Source: Protula sp. h YS-2021 (taxonomy: Eukaryota > Annelida > Polychaeta > Sabellida > Serpulidae). From it: a stretch of DNA of 64,000 nucleotides. How positions within the stretch are numbered: position 1 is the first letter of the stretch; each line of letters opens with the position of its first letter. Of the stretch, positions 1 through 12,169 are shown piece after piece. Below the pieces are notes generated by a model, which saw only the letters and a list, made by a program, of their open reading frames with translations, was not told where the DNA came from and searched no databases. The translations under genes and the position numbers were made by a program. The stretch is taken from contig OX457027.1 in assembly GCA_949752745.1 (NCBI GenBank), positions 57,168,053-57,232,052 of the forward strand. Reading direction: 5' to 3'.

Positions 1-1360
1 TCTGTTTTTGTTGTGGACATTTTGACTGCAAGAAAAAACCAGTTAGGCACTTTTATTGCACATTTTTTCAGTGACACTTTTAGTGAAGTGTAAGCGTAGC
101 CCAAGCGTGCGTCTGTAAGTGCTAAGCCTTGTTAAAATTTGTGAAGAACAGTCAAGAAGCTTTTAGACCCAGGCTGATAATCCGTTTCCTACAATATTTT
201 ATATATTCCATGCAGTGATTCCATGCACAACGACTGAGAAACAGTGAAGTATTTTAAGTATACAGACCAAAGCAAAATGTGCCTTTATCGAAAAAGGGTT
301 GCTCGTGTGCGCCAATTCTCAGTTGCAGTGGTGAGGCAGTTTCTCCGTGAAACAGGGCATACATTTAATTTGAACAATTTCATTGAAGAGGTCTCATACT
401 GGCGTACTACCTAGCGCGTATTACATCATGGCTCTTTAAAGCTAAAACCTTTTATACTGCGATTGGCAAGACTTAGGCCCTGTAATACATAATGTAACAG
501 TTAAGATTTTCAATACATAATGTGATGTTTACTGGGTCTTTATGAATTAGCCAGTAAATGAAACGTCTCCATGCTGTTAACTCCAAGTATAATACAATAA
601 TAATTTCATTATGTGATATTCCAAAATAAATATGCAATACTGTTAAAATGTATATTAAATATTCAACTGAAACATTAAAAAGCCTGCTACATTTTGCCTT
701 AAGAAACGTTCACAACACCATATTCTTCAACCTTGCTCCAATTCTTCCTTTTTCAAAAAAAAAAAAACAAAAAAACTGCTGAGTTCTGTTAACTTTGCTC
801 TTGAACAACAAATGATACTTTCAACTTGACGTTACAATATAAGCCAATTCACGGTTTCGATTGCGCATTCTTGAGGACATGTTCACGTCACAACCTTACA
901 TCTACCAATAACAGTTAACATTTTCATCACGTGATCAAAAAGTGCCAGCGCTTGCGTTGGGGCAAAACACATAGTTTCTCATTGTTTTTATACCAAATAT
1001 AACAGTGTATTTTTCTTGTTCTGCAAAGTTTTCAGGCACCGCTTCAAAGCCTCGCTATATAACGATAAGCAAGTCAACTGCGTTCGCTTTGAGGCACCCC
1101 TGTGGCTACTTTGTGCGAGATTCAACGACCAATAAGTGTTTATTGGCATTTGCTAAAGGCCATGAAAGTACAACGGTAATCCTGTACAACTTCTGTGTTA
1201 CGCTTTCTTTAAAAGAAAATAATACGGAAATAACCACAAATCTCCCGCAATAATTGACATTTGTTTGTATACAGGGAGCATACTTTATTACGCGAAAAAG
1301 TAACAATAATTTTTTCACTTAACCACCAAAAAACTTTTAAATTGATATTTCAAAAAGAAC
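1..1360. other. non-coding flank, no gene recognised
   Basis: No reading frame here looks like a protein and no RNA gene is recognisable. The only structure I see is at about 1030-1110, which is a diverged copy of about 4524-4603: both share the words CAAGTCAACT and GCTTTGAGGCACC. This marks it as part of a dispersed repeat. Confidence 0.5.
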
Positions 1361-1721
1361 GTAAAAACTAGAGGTGTGACGGTTCGTACCGAAAACCGAG
1401 AACCGAGAAAAGGCTTCGGTTCGGTTCGAACCGAAAACCGAAAAGCCCAATCACGGTTTCGGTTCGGTTTTTTTTTTTTTTTGCTATTTATAACAAGATA
1501 ATTCATTAATTTGGTAATGTTATTTTAGTTCTTTAGTATAGTTTAGTTTTAATATACATATATCACATCGGACAAATCAACAAACATATTTCACACACTT
1601 TTTTTGGAACCTATGACGAATTCCATGCGTTTATTATGGCTACATGTGAGTCTGCCAGTCAATAACAATGTAAATTCTTGTGTAAGTAAGCTTTGAGGCA
1701 ATAAATATAAAACATTACCGT

Positions 1722-1872
1722 CAGGGTTCGCGCTGGGTTCTCAGGAAAGTGAGTCAAAAAAGGGAAGTGTAACTCAGTTGGGTCCAGAAAAACTCGGTGG
1801 GTTCCGAAAAAGTGAGTCATTTCGTAAAAAATGCCCACAAAGTGGACAAAAACCCCGCCAGCGCGAACCCTG
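1722..1872. mobile_element. 151-bp hAT-type MITE nested in outer hAT
   Basis: The terminal inverted repeats are CAGGGTTCGCGCTGG and CCAGCGCGAACCCTG. The perfect 8-bp target duplication ATTACCGT lies at 1714-1721 and 1873-1880. The interior has no coding capacity. The intact ends and duplication suggest a fairly recent insertion relative to the surrounding element. Confidence 0.88.
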
Positions 1873-1993
1873 ATTACCGTTATATGTTAGGTTTTGTATC
1901 TGTTCTAAGGTAAAAAGAAATATCGGATTATCGGATTAAGTGCAGGCAATTATAAATAAATAAAAAAAAATAAACACGCATATATATATATAT

Positions 1994-2744
1994 CAGGGCT
2001 GGTAGGATTTAAATCAGTAATTTAAATCAGTGATTTAATTCGCGATTTAAATCACTATACAAAGATAAAAAAAGTCACGATTTTGACTTTTTTTGTTCCA
2101 GAGTGATATTTGTCAATAAAATGCTAGAACAAGCCCCTTGAGTGTACACAGTGAAGATGCATTGTTAGGTTATAAACGACTTAAGCTGCTCATGCGACGC
2201 AGTCACCCACACCTCACACCTTTTGTGCCTTATGTACACACTGAGTTAACGGTATTTCTCTATTGTGGTGCCCGTACTAATTTCCAAATAGTTGCTTGCT
2301 GATAGCAAGACTGCTTAATAAATAACAGCGCCAAGACTATTGTCTTATACAAATAAGCCCTGTCAATAGAAGTACTCCCGTTATGAGTCACTATCATTGT
2401 TGATTTTAAAGTCAAAGAGTAATTAACCCAACAAATTTGTGGTGCACTAAATCTGAAAAAAAAAAATGACTGGTAGACGTCTAGCTCCCGTATATAAAGA
2501 TATTTCGATAGAGATGCGACAAATAGTTGAAACGTAAAAGCTATTTGCAAATGTTCAGTTATTCGATGTGATATTGCTGAGAACTGCAGTGGCATTAGAC
2601 TAATAAATAGTGAAAAATCAGTTCTGTATGTTTTTAAATGTTCTGTGACTTTTTTGGTGATTTAAATAAAAAAATCCATTTAAATTAAAAAAGTGAAAAA
2701 TCATGACTTTTTAAAAAAAAAAGCCATGATTTCTACCAGCCCTG
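1994..2744. mobile_element. 751-bp hAT-type MITE nested in outer hAT
   Basis: The ends are CAGGGCTGGTA and TACCAGCCCTG, followed inward by runs of ATTTAAATCA-type words in both orientations. The flanking octamers are ATATATAT (1986-1993) and AGATATAT (2745-2752), a target duplication with one mismatch inside a TA-rich target. No transposase frame is present; a 111-residue minus-strand frame inside has no recognisable domain. Confidence 0.75.
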
Positions 2745-2996
2745 AGATATATATAAATATACATTTGAAAAGAAAACTACCGGTTGGTTTTGCTGAACCG
2801 AACCGAAAGAAACCGAACCGAACCGAAAATTTTTATTGAGCCGAACCGAGCCGGAGGTGAACCGTCACACCTCTAGTAAAAACTGAAAAGTCAAATATTG
2901 TGGGTGTACAAAATAAATTTATATGCGATTCTGTATCTATCAACTAATTTAGTATATAGTTTACAAATAAACTATAACCCCTTTATTTAAATTTTT

Positions 2997-5340
2997 GGTC
3001 GCTTGAATTTGGTCACGTGACATTTAAAGGCCAGAATGTAAACAAACATTTGACAGGTGGACGCGAATGCTAACTTTTCTGCACTTTTATGAACAAATAA
3101 AAGATATACAGCTCACTAAAAATTGTGCCTGTTTTACAAAAAAGGTATATTGAGCATGAACTTTCTGTAAATGTTTGAATAACAGGGGCTGGTATGCAAG
3201 ATTCATGCCTCAGAACATGTGAAGTTGACCTTTATTAGTGGAACAATGGAAGGCTTCGTAGCTCTGACAGAGATATATACGGTACGATGTTATAAAAATC
3301 AGAGCTGACTCGGAGCTAGTTCTGGGCCGATTGCATACATTTTGGCCTATTTGTCACATGCCAGGAAGTTACCAGTAAGCTAGGTCAAATCGCCATGTAC
3401 CTGTACCGTCGCCACCTCCCGAAAACAACAATTATCCCGGAAATGATATTTTTTGCCGAACTTCCCGGCTACTGCCACTGGTTGTCGAATGCAAAATACT
3501 GAGCTGCTATAAGTAAACCGTAAGTATGACACATAAGAAGTCAGGTTTGTGTTCGTGTATAATCATTATAACTCGTAGCAGTCATTTTGAAAAGCGAGTT
3601 GATAGTCTTACAGTTTGCACTTAAAATTTATATTTCGGGATGATAGAAGAAAGTGGCGAGTTACAGCTCTAAAATCCTGCCCGAAAAAAATACATCGGCC
3701 TGGCATTTTCGTAAATCATGATATTTTACTTCGCACAAAACACAAAACTTGTGTAAAATTCTGTATTTGCTACATACAAGAGCATATCCGGATCGCGTCC
3801 AAAACATGGGAGTTATTGCGCAAAAACCATTGAAAAGTGGCGAATGGTCCTAGGTTACTGGTAGTTCTTTAAAAAATTGTTACCGATCAGAAAAATTTTA
3901 TTACTTAGTTTGATATCGAAGAATTGGTATTGGCATAAAACAGTGCGACAAACTCCAAAACATAGCTCATTATGCCCCCAGTTACCCACAATACATTGCA
4001 TGAAGGTGTCTGCAAGTATGGAAAAATCATACCAGTAACCTAGGACCATTCGCCACTTTTCAATGGTTTTTGCGCAATAACTCTCATGTTTTGGACGCGA
4101 TCCGGATATGCTCTTGTATGTAGCAAATACAGAATTTTACACAAGTTTTGTGTTTTGTGCGAAGTAAAATATCATGATTTACGAAAATTCCAGGCCGATG
4201 TATTTTTTTCGGGCAGGATTTTAGAGCTGTAACTCGCCACTTTCTTCTATCATCCCGAAATATAAATTTTAAGTGCAAACTGTAAGACTATCAACTCGCT
4301 TTTCAAAATGACTGCTACGAGTTATAATGATAATACACGAACACAAACCTGACTTCTTATGTGTCATACTTACGGTTAACTTATAGCAGCTCAGTATTTT
4401 GCATTCGAGAACCAGTGGCAGTAGCCGGGAAGTTCGGCAAAAAATATCATTTCCGGGATAATTGTTGTTTTCGGGAGGTGGCGACGGTACAGGTAGCTCC
4501 AAGAAGCCATCCGCCACTGAGGTTCGCGGAGGGCTTCAAATCCTCGAAATATAACTATATGCAAGTCAACTACGCTCGCTTTGAGGCACCTCTGTGGCGG
4601 CATTGCAGTATATTAAGATACATACCCAGATTTATGAAGTGTTGTGGAGTGCCCTCAAAGAAAATGTGTTGTTGAGGACTGTACATATCTTGATATTTTC
4701 ATAAAAGAACAAATTCTAGCAATAACCACAGGCAGACATCTTTTGTTTTCCTCTCATGCGCATGTGTAAATTTATGCGGAAACAATAAGGAGTTGTTACA
4801 AAACAAATGACCTCTGAGGAGATCTACGTGTTATGTATAAATACAGAGCAAATATATATTACAAAAAGTAGCTCCCTCTTACTGATATTATTCTCACGTA
4901 ATCTCCAATGGGCCTGCAGTGTTAACGGGTATATACAGAATCGACAGATCCCTACAGAGGTCATCTATTTTATAACTACGGTCGAAAGGCATGCTGGGTA
5001 GAACAAACCCGGAAGATAAACAAAACATTTGACAGCTGGCCGATGCCTGTTTTTTTTACCTTTAATGTATAATTTTAAGAAACACAAGGCATAAAAAATG
5101 TGGCCTTGGGTGCACAAAGGGTACATACTGCATGAACCATACATATATACCATCATAATATGGATTACTGTGCCGACAAAGTGCCTCAGAGCAACTAAAG
5201 TTGATCCCTATGAGCAATACAATGTAACGCGTTGTAGCTCTGATAAAGAAATATATCAAGTATAAATAATGAAGAGCTGACTTGGAGCTACGGTACAGGT
5301 ACATGGCGATTTGACCTAGGTTACTGGTAAAGAAACAAAT
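2997..5340. repeat. composite dispersed-repeat block around a foldback
   Basis: Two diverged copies of the same roughly 300-bp sequence lie in direct orientation at about 3030-3320 and 5010-5300. They share AAACATTTGACAG, GTAGCTCTGA and GAGCTGACT at similar spacing. A short inverted pair also links about 3370-3408 to about 5292-5333 (GGTCAAATCGCCATGTACC and its complement). No gene is recognised. It looks like a non-autonomous DNA element or several nested copies, interrupted by the large foldback described separately. Confidence 0.55.
3398..4495. repeat. large foldback: 466-bp inverted arms with 166-bp loop
   Basis: The left arm (3398-3863) and right arm (4030-4495) are near-identical reverse complements. 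Both encode the same 60-odd-residue frame in opposite directions, which shows how little they have diverged. The loop is 3864-4029. Such a structure would form a long hairpin as single-stranded DNA or RNA. No transposase is present. The foldback frames are artefacts of the symmetry and not genes. Confidence 0.85.
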
Positions 5341-6652
5341 AAGAAAAATATACCCAAAATTGATTTTCTTCACCAGGGTGTATCTATAAGGAGTGTAAAC
5401 TTTATTCAAATGTGGGAAAATCTCCGTACGATCGTGTTTTTACCTTTTAACTCAAGTTGCGCAGAGCCGGGTCACATTTTGTCCTATATTATCGCCCACC
5501 AAGTTGTGGGTAAATAAAGAAATAACAAAACTTACGCGCCAACTTCGGAAACGATCCTCCACTTTTTATATTTACATTCACAACCCTTACTGCACAAAAA
5601 GTGAAAAAATACTTACCTTGTGTTCCTTCGGTGACAGATGTCACATTTTCTGTTACAGTTACAGAAACTTGTTGTTCTTTCGGGGCTGAAAGTGACAGAT
5701 GCACGTGCTTCCGGTCTGAGTTTGTTGTTACTTGAATTACTTACCAAGGCTGCTTATTATTCGGCGCGATGAACGTAAGCTGATATTCAGCTGACACTTT
5801 CAGGCATTTTATTGGTTTTCCTGACATTACCGCGGTACACTTTTTTGTCAGGAAGATCGTCCCTCCGTAACACTGCTGATGTCACGTGACAAAATGGCCG
5901 CCCCCATGTGAGTGAGAAGTGAAATTGTTGTTTTCTTAATTATTTTCTCAATTTAAGCAGGAAATGTGAAGTAAAAAGAAAATGAGACAAATTTCATACA
6001 CAAACGAATATGTTTTAGTAATAAGTTTGAAGAAATTAACTGTAAAATGGCAAAAACAGAACTTTTGTAGACATCCCCAAGTAACACATGCTCGTTGTTT
6101 GCGTACATCGTTTAAATTGAAACTCCCTTTCGATAATTTTAAAAGTGTACTTGTAAAGTTACATTCATTAATATTTTGTTGTCTGTTTGTACAAAATTGC
6201 TTTCGTTCGTACTGCAGGAAGAGAGTGTACAAGTTAACATGGCCGGACAAATTTTCTGTAACGCTCCCTCTGTCTGCCAAAAATGCTGAAGAAATAAGAA
6301 ATGGTTATAGTGTAGATAAGATTTAATTAAGCCTAATTAAGTTGTTTAAACGTTTGCAGTAGTCTCTGCGCGAAGTAGTTAAGTTTCCGCTTCTTTAAAT
6401 TTCTTTTAAAACACTGCGAGGCTAGCCGGTATCCGCCGCCTACCTGTGTACCGACACTCTGATGTGTGATCATAAAATAAAGTTTCTATACATACGGAGG
6501 AATAATGTTGTAAGAAGCAGTGTTACAGTGGTACTTGGGGCGTAAATTATATACCTGTGTATATGTGTAAGTACTATACGGATGACACCCAAATACATTG
6601 AAGAAATGTGTGATAATGTGTTTTCCTTCTTGTTTCAGGGCTACTCCAGCCC

Positions 6653-8375
6653 ATGCAGGATTTGCGAGCTCGAATCGACTCTGGCTACACCGGTGTTGAC
6701 ACATGGCCACAAGGAAATTACTCCATATGCCCACAGGATGATCCGTCAGGTATTTGTTCTTTGTACAAAATTCCTTAAAATACTTGTTGATGCTGAAATC
6801 ATGACTGAGAGTATTTAAAATTGTAAAGTAGACTAATATATACAGTGTGGTGATCAGTATAATTTCAGATGTCTTACATGTTTCATCTATTATTGCTCTG
6901 TGTACCAATAATAAATAATCAAATCTGGTTACGTATGTTTCGTTGGTCGGTGAAACAGTTGAAATAAACCTATCTTTGCAGTGTTTACACAACACAGTGT
7001 TTTTTATTTGCTCTGTTTTCTCTTTGCAGAAAATCATGTGATCTCTGTACAAAATGAAGAAACAGAGGATACAAGCGACACGATTGGAGACCATGGCCTG
7101 ATTGCGCCACAAGATGGGAGGGCACCGACACCAGTTGGTACAGATTATGCTGAAAAGAGTAAGAAAGCATTACAATATTTTATAGTTCTTCATATGAAGC
7201 TGTGAATAATCGCAGTGCTGGTTGACGAGTGATAACAGTCACTGCGTAGACCATATAAGCCTGTATTCCGTGATTTCGTGAAGCAGTCTTGGGCTCTGAC
7301 ATTATCTGTATATATCAATTTGTTTGAATAATAAAAAAGAAGTTCACTGAAAGCAATTCATTTGTTGGCTTATTACCACAAGAAAAGTAGCAAACTAGGA
7401 ACCATTATTAAAAGTAGCACATTAGGAACCAAATTTTTACAGTATATGATAAATTTGTAACGTCCTAATGCGAATTGAATTTAAATAGAAAACATTTTTC
7501 GCAAGTTATGTTTGTATATGAAGTGAGCGTTTCAAAAAATAACTTTTAAGTGCGAGTTGGATTATTCAGGAATGAAAGTTCACATTGCCATTTATGTTTC
7601 AGAATGCGAAACCGTTTATTGGACAAAACACGACACACGGTATTTGATTGAACTGTGTAAGGCGCGTGACCATATGATGACGGACCCAACCAGGAAGAAG
7701 TGCCTAATATGGGAAGAAATAGCAAAGATATTGAAAGAAGAACGCCAAATAGAAATGACTGCAGCTCAGGTTAATTAAATATTGCATTTCACTTTTCATG
7801 CAACCCGTAGCTCAGTGGTTGACCGCGTGTAAACATGATACATGATTTTACGTTCTTACTTTTTCGTTTTCATTAATTTGTACTGATCAAAACAATTCTT
7901 AAAAATATTAGGTGTTTCTAAAAGTGGTATAATTATATTTTATCCCAGGCTTAATTTTTATGTTCTAGAATTTGAAATTCTACAATTTCCACTTTCTTTT
8001 TCGTTACAGTGCGAAAATCGCTGGCGCTACCTTATAAAGAAATTCAAAGAGCACGTTTCAAATAAAAGGCAGACTGGCGGAGCAAGGAGGAATTTCGACT
8101 TTGCCGACGAAATGGCAGCCGCACTTCAACATCGCCCTGATGTTTTTCCCCCAGTAACAGTGGGAAACAACAAAGAGGTAGCACCAAAAGCTTTGAAAAG
8201 AAAAGCTGACAACCAGGACAAAGAACAGCCGAAACGCAAGAGAGACATAACACCCAAAAGCGATAATATTTCGAAATGTGTCTCATTAATTGAGGAAATG
8301 GCTAAAAGTCAGAGGGAAAATGAGGCTAGGAGGCTGAATTTACTCGAAAGATTAGTGCAATCGCTAGAAAAATGA
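6653..8375 (+). CDS. Harbinger Myb/SANT (trihelix)-like DNA-binding protein
   Basis: Four exons can be joined with canonical GT-AG sites in consistent phase: 6653-6749, 7030-7158, 7603-7769 and 8010-8375, giving about 252 residues. The start ATG lies just after a splice acceptor at 6637-6638, so an upstream leader exon is likely. The N-terminal third is acidic and low in complexity. The SANT/trihelix-like core follows: YWTKHDTRYLIELC in exon 3, then CENRWRYLIKKFKEH in exon 4 across the phase-0 intron. The C-terminus is Lys-rich (KRKRD) and ends in a Leu-rich coiled-coil stretch (LLERLVQSLEK). In this family the protein helps import the nuclease into the nucleus and bind the transposon ends. 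It is convergent with the nuclease gene. No internal stop is seen. Confidence 0.82.
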
Positions 8376-8564
8376 TCTTGAAACGCTAACCCTGCTGTAT
8401 GGACAGATTTTTATTTTTTTTTATTTGAGTGTTAAATTGATCTGTAATATGCAATCATAAAAAAAAATCATATGTGCTAAGAAACATGTAAAAACAGTGC
8501 AGTCTGATCTAAATTTGACACATTGCTTTATTAATTTCATCGTTTATTCGGATATCGATATATT

Positions 8565-10121
8565 TCAGCGTCGGGCCAATCTGTTCATTATCTGATTCCT
8601 CTTCATGATGCCTCGCTCTCTGCCATCGTTATTAAAGATTCCTGGTGGTAAAATAGCCACTGGTACGCCCACATCTTCATCAAAGTAATCGCCGGCATCC
8701 TCTTGTAATAAACAAATGTTGTGCAAGCAGCAGGCCGATGCTACTGTATGGCACATTATTTCCACTGTCGATTGGTCTAAGTACTTCAGCCTTCGAAACC
8801 GCCCTTTCATTAAAGCAAACGACCTTTCAATAGCACTTCTGATTGAAGAATGAACAAAGTTATATCTTGTCATATTCTGAGTCAGGCGCATGTTTTCGCG
8901 AAAGGGGGTTAGTAACCAACCCAGGTTCGGATAGGCTGAGTCACCAAGCAAAAGGTACTCTCCACACATTGGGACACCGTGAAGAAACAGGGGCGATGAA
9001 TCAAATACGCGAGCATCATGTACCCGTCCGGGAAATCCGATGAAAATGTCGGTAAATCGCAGGTCTTCACGACACACAGCTGAAAATTAAAAAAAAAGTA
9101 CCGCCAGTTATTACACTAGAAGTTGATGAAAGCATGACCCGTTTTGTTTTTTAAGAAAGGTTACAGTTACAAGAGTGAGAGTTGAGTTAGCAGGTTAAAA
9201 AGCTTTGCAACGTGAAGCTGATGAGATAGTCTAATTCGATATAATGAATAAGACTGGTTTTTTTCATGTTTCGTTCTTTTATATTTTTCACAGACTGAAA
9301 CGTAATAATTAAGTGTTTTGTTTTGTGTACAAACCTTGTAGGATGACGGAGTGGAAGTCTTTCCTATTGTAGTACAACGCACCACCCTCCATTGGTTGTT
9401 TTATAGGAATATGGCAGCCGTCAATCATTCCTATAACGCCAGGGAAGCCTTTCGTTTGTTCTATGGTCCATGATATTTCGACCTTTTCGTCCTGTGTTGG
9501 CCATTTGATCACTTTCGGCACTAGGTACTTTGAAAATGTGGCCGCTAGTTTGTGGACAAAACTACAGCAAGCTCCCATGGAAATCGAAAATAAATTGCTA
9601 ATTTCTCTGTAGCATTCCTTGTTTGCCATGTACCACAGAAAAACCAAAAGCTTTGTCTGTAGATGTACCTACAATATACCAAAATAATGGGGAAGTGTGA
9701 AAAAATACTCGTATTCGAAGTGATTTTAATTGAAATTAGCATAAACTTAATCAAATCCTACTTTACAATCAAATATATTTGTGCTGGACAATTGTTAGGT
9801 TTGTTTTATGTGAATATTCCAGAAATGAAATGATCTGAAATAAATACCGCGTAGTAAAAGTACTTTGTGTGCTTGTTAATTACTTTTAAGTGTTCAAAAA
9901 AAAAAAAAAAAGGCTAAAAAACCTGGGGTTTTCCTCCGCCATAATGTCTGTCTGTAAGCCCGGTCAGTTGATTGACGTTTATAATTTCACTGAGTGCCTC
10001 ATAAACATGCTGCACTGTGATCCTTGTCATGCGAAAATGGCCTCTAAATTCATCCGGAGTATAGCTTGGTATGATGTTTTCCACAAATGCCACAACGTAG
10101 TTTCTATTTCCCCTATTTTCC
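8565..10121 (-). CDS. PIF/Harbinger DDE nuclease (HARBI1-like transposase)
   Basis: Three exons join in phase on the minus strand: 10121-9923, 9668-9335 and 9079-8565, about 348 residues, close to the usual length of HARBI1-type proteins. Exon 1 holds the N-terminal helical region (FRGHFRMTRITVQHVYEAL) and ends GGGKPQ. Exon 2 continues HLQTKLLVFLWYMAN and carries the first catalytic Asp in GMIDGCHIPI. Exon 3 carries the second Asp in LLGDSAYPN and the Glu in IERSFALMKGRF. The triad is therefore intact and no stop or frameshift interrupts it. The first coding exon with the ATG is not resolved; a candidate open stretch lies at about 10190-10280, where a run of 11 Cs could obscure splicing. The protein would excise and insert the element. 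Confidence 0.85.
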
Positions 10122-11051
10122 CTGAAAAATATGATATGCTGCAGTTAATTCCTGTACGATTTGTAAAAAGGATTAAAAATGCCCCCCCCCCCCTCTCTCT
10201 GAAAATGCTTCGTAAGATTTGGCAAAACAACGGCGATTCACGAGCAAGAACACAACTAGTTCACGGCCAGCAACCTGTCTGAAAGACCAGAAAAGGGCGA
10301 ATAATATGCTTTCCTACTTGAAATCTAACAGAAATATATATATATAAACAAATATTGTTCAGTATATGCTAATGAACTTCTCATACAAATAAGAAACTTG
10401 ACAGAATTTCATATCAAGACATATCACCTATTATCACTCGTAAATTATGCACCATCAAACAGCAGACACTATTAAGGTATATACGAGGACACGGAATGTT
10501 TGTCTTTTGTCCCTTTAATGAGAACACTGTTGAATGACCAACTTATCAGCCAATGAGAACCATGACAGGTGGCCCGGATGTAAATAAACTTGTACAACAT
10601 GGACGACAACTGATAAAAAAGTTTAAAAGTTACTGCAGTTATAAATTACTTCATATAAGAACACATTACAGATATAAAACCAACAGGATATTCATGCAGT
10701 TATCTGCAAAAGAGTGATATTTTATATTCATCAGTGCATAAGCGGTAACAGCTATACGCATATCTCGAGTGCTGGACCATATCGCCGCTCATAAGTTGCC
10801 GTGTTCTGTTACGAAAACTTACAGCAAAGCAAACAGTAGAAGAATCAATGAAAACAGTGTTTCACAGTCGTCACTGGTTTGCGATAGTGTAAAAGCTCGA
10901 ATAACGTTTTCTACGTCCGCCATTTTCGGTTTCCTGACTGTCCGCACGCTTATTATTGGAGGCTCAGCTGACACTTTTCAGGGGATTGCGGACATTACTC
11001 TCAGCTTTTTTCCTGACGCCCAATAATAAGCACCCCAACTCCGGCAAGTAA

Positions 11052-12169
11052 TTGGCTAACCTTGACCTTACAGGGGATGCCTCTAAAAGCAAGGCTGATA
11101 CTTTTTCTTACGTTTGTAGTATTTATGCCCTTCTGGTCAAATACTGAGGTGCATTATATCACTTCACTCCATTTTCTTCCCAGTTGGCTGTCAAACAAGT
11201 GATTTAATGGCATTGACAATGTAAACTCGTATTATCGCTCATTTTGAAGAAGATTGTGAACAGATACTCTGACAGGCCATTCTTTGGAATAGTACATATG
11301 TTGTAAACAAACCGATGAATTTGCATATAGGGAGTCAAGTGCGCATGGGCGGGCCTTCGGTTGTTTACTACATAAGTCAACCCGAACGAACACACGGTTA
11401 GTCTCCTTTACCAGGGTCTGACTATATATCGAGCAAATTCATGAAATATATCTTCCCGGTGTTCCCACCGTGATAAAAGTTCCTATGGGCATTCTGGCAC
11501 GTGGTGTGTTCTGGAAATTCCTGCCGTGACAGTAGTTCTGGCTCACATAGTGGTGAAAATACTTAAAGTACACTATTTGTTGTTATGTAAACAAGTTATG
11601 CTTGTATCTGTGGAAATATTAATCCGATATTAAGGTCGAGTTTGAGGGGTGGGGAGAATGTGGCATGCCTAATTACCAGAGATTAAGTCATCGGTGCCTG
11701 CGTAGACCACATTTTTTGGGATTGTTTATATTATTAACTGCAATTTGTTGCATACGCTTTGGGAATAGGGTGAGTGGAATTTCAACAACATTTATCATTA
11801 CATATTTGTTGCAATTGGCTATACCTCTTCGGAAAATTTGCTGCTTGGTGACTAGCTACCACGCCGTTGAATTTATAGAAATAATTAATATTTAATGTGT
11901 TTTCCTGAACAAGGACTTGTATCGTTATTCAAATTCTTCCTATAGACAACTTAGGATACGGGTCATGATATAATATGAACGCTGGAATTGTTAACCCTGT
12001 GATGGGCCGGGGGGAGGGGGGGGGCAATCCTGGTGAAAACCGTATGTGTCCTGATGCGCCTGGCGTATAAACTTTTCCCTGCAATGGTGAACTTATGCTG
12101 TGTACCTATTGCAACAGAGAAAGATTCCCAAGGAGCGTGAATACAACTGCTAAAACAACTATATGTAAA
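11052..12169. other. intergenic, nothing recognised
   Basis: About 1.1 kb without a recognisable gene, RNA or repeat boundary. It contains one G-run (12008-12024). Short open frames here have no recognisable domain. Confidence 0.4.

Larger units (their letters stand above)
1369..2875. mobile_element. hAT-type non-autonomous DNA transposon (outer element)
   Basis: The element starts TAGAGGTGTGACGGTTC and ends with the exact reverse complement. It is flanked on both sides by the 8-bp direct repeat GTAAAAAC (1361-1368 and 2876-2883). An 8-bp target duplication with short terminal inverted repeats is the hallmark of hAT transposons. The subterminal 100 bp on each side are rich in GAACCGAACCGA-type repeats in opposite orientation, as expected for transposase binding sites. 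There is no transposase, so it is non-autonomous. Two smaller hAT elements (1722-1872 and 1994-2744) are inserted inside it and account for about 0.9 of its 1.5 kb. Confidence 0.85.
5734..11051. mobile_element. PIF/Harbinger DNA transposon with both genes
   Basis: Related sequences lie in inverted orientation at the two ends: TGCTTATTATTCGGCG at about 5751 and its near complement ending CCAATAATAAGCA at about 11032. A further shared word AATTACTTRCC lies just outside each, so the exact boundary and the 3-bp target duplication are not settled. A second shared module (CAGCTGACACTTTTCAGG-like) sits just inside each end. Between them are the two convergent genes typical of Harbinger elements: a Myb/SANT-like protein on plus and a DDE nuclease on minus. 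Nothing else is encoded, which fits an autonomous or recently autonomous copy of about 5.3 kb. Confidence 0.75.

Noticed and set aside
3615..4278. Identical 60-72-residue frames on opposite strands
   Set aside because: The duplication results from the foldback arms; composition and lack of any domain argue against a gene.
7801..7836. tRNA-like A-box (TAGCTCAGTGGTTGACCGCG), possible tRNA or SINE head
   Set aside because: No B-box, acceptor stem or cloverleaf follows, and it lies inside an intron of the Harbinger gene.
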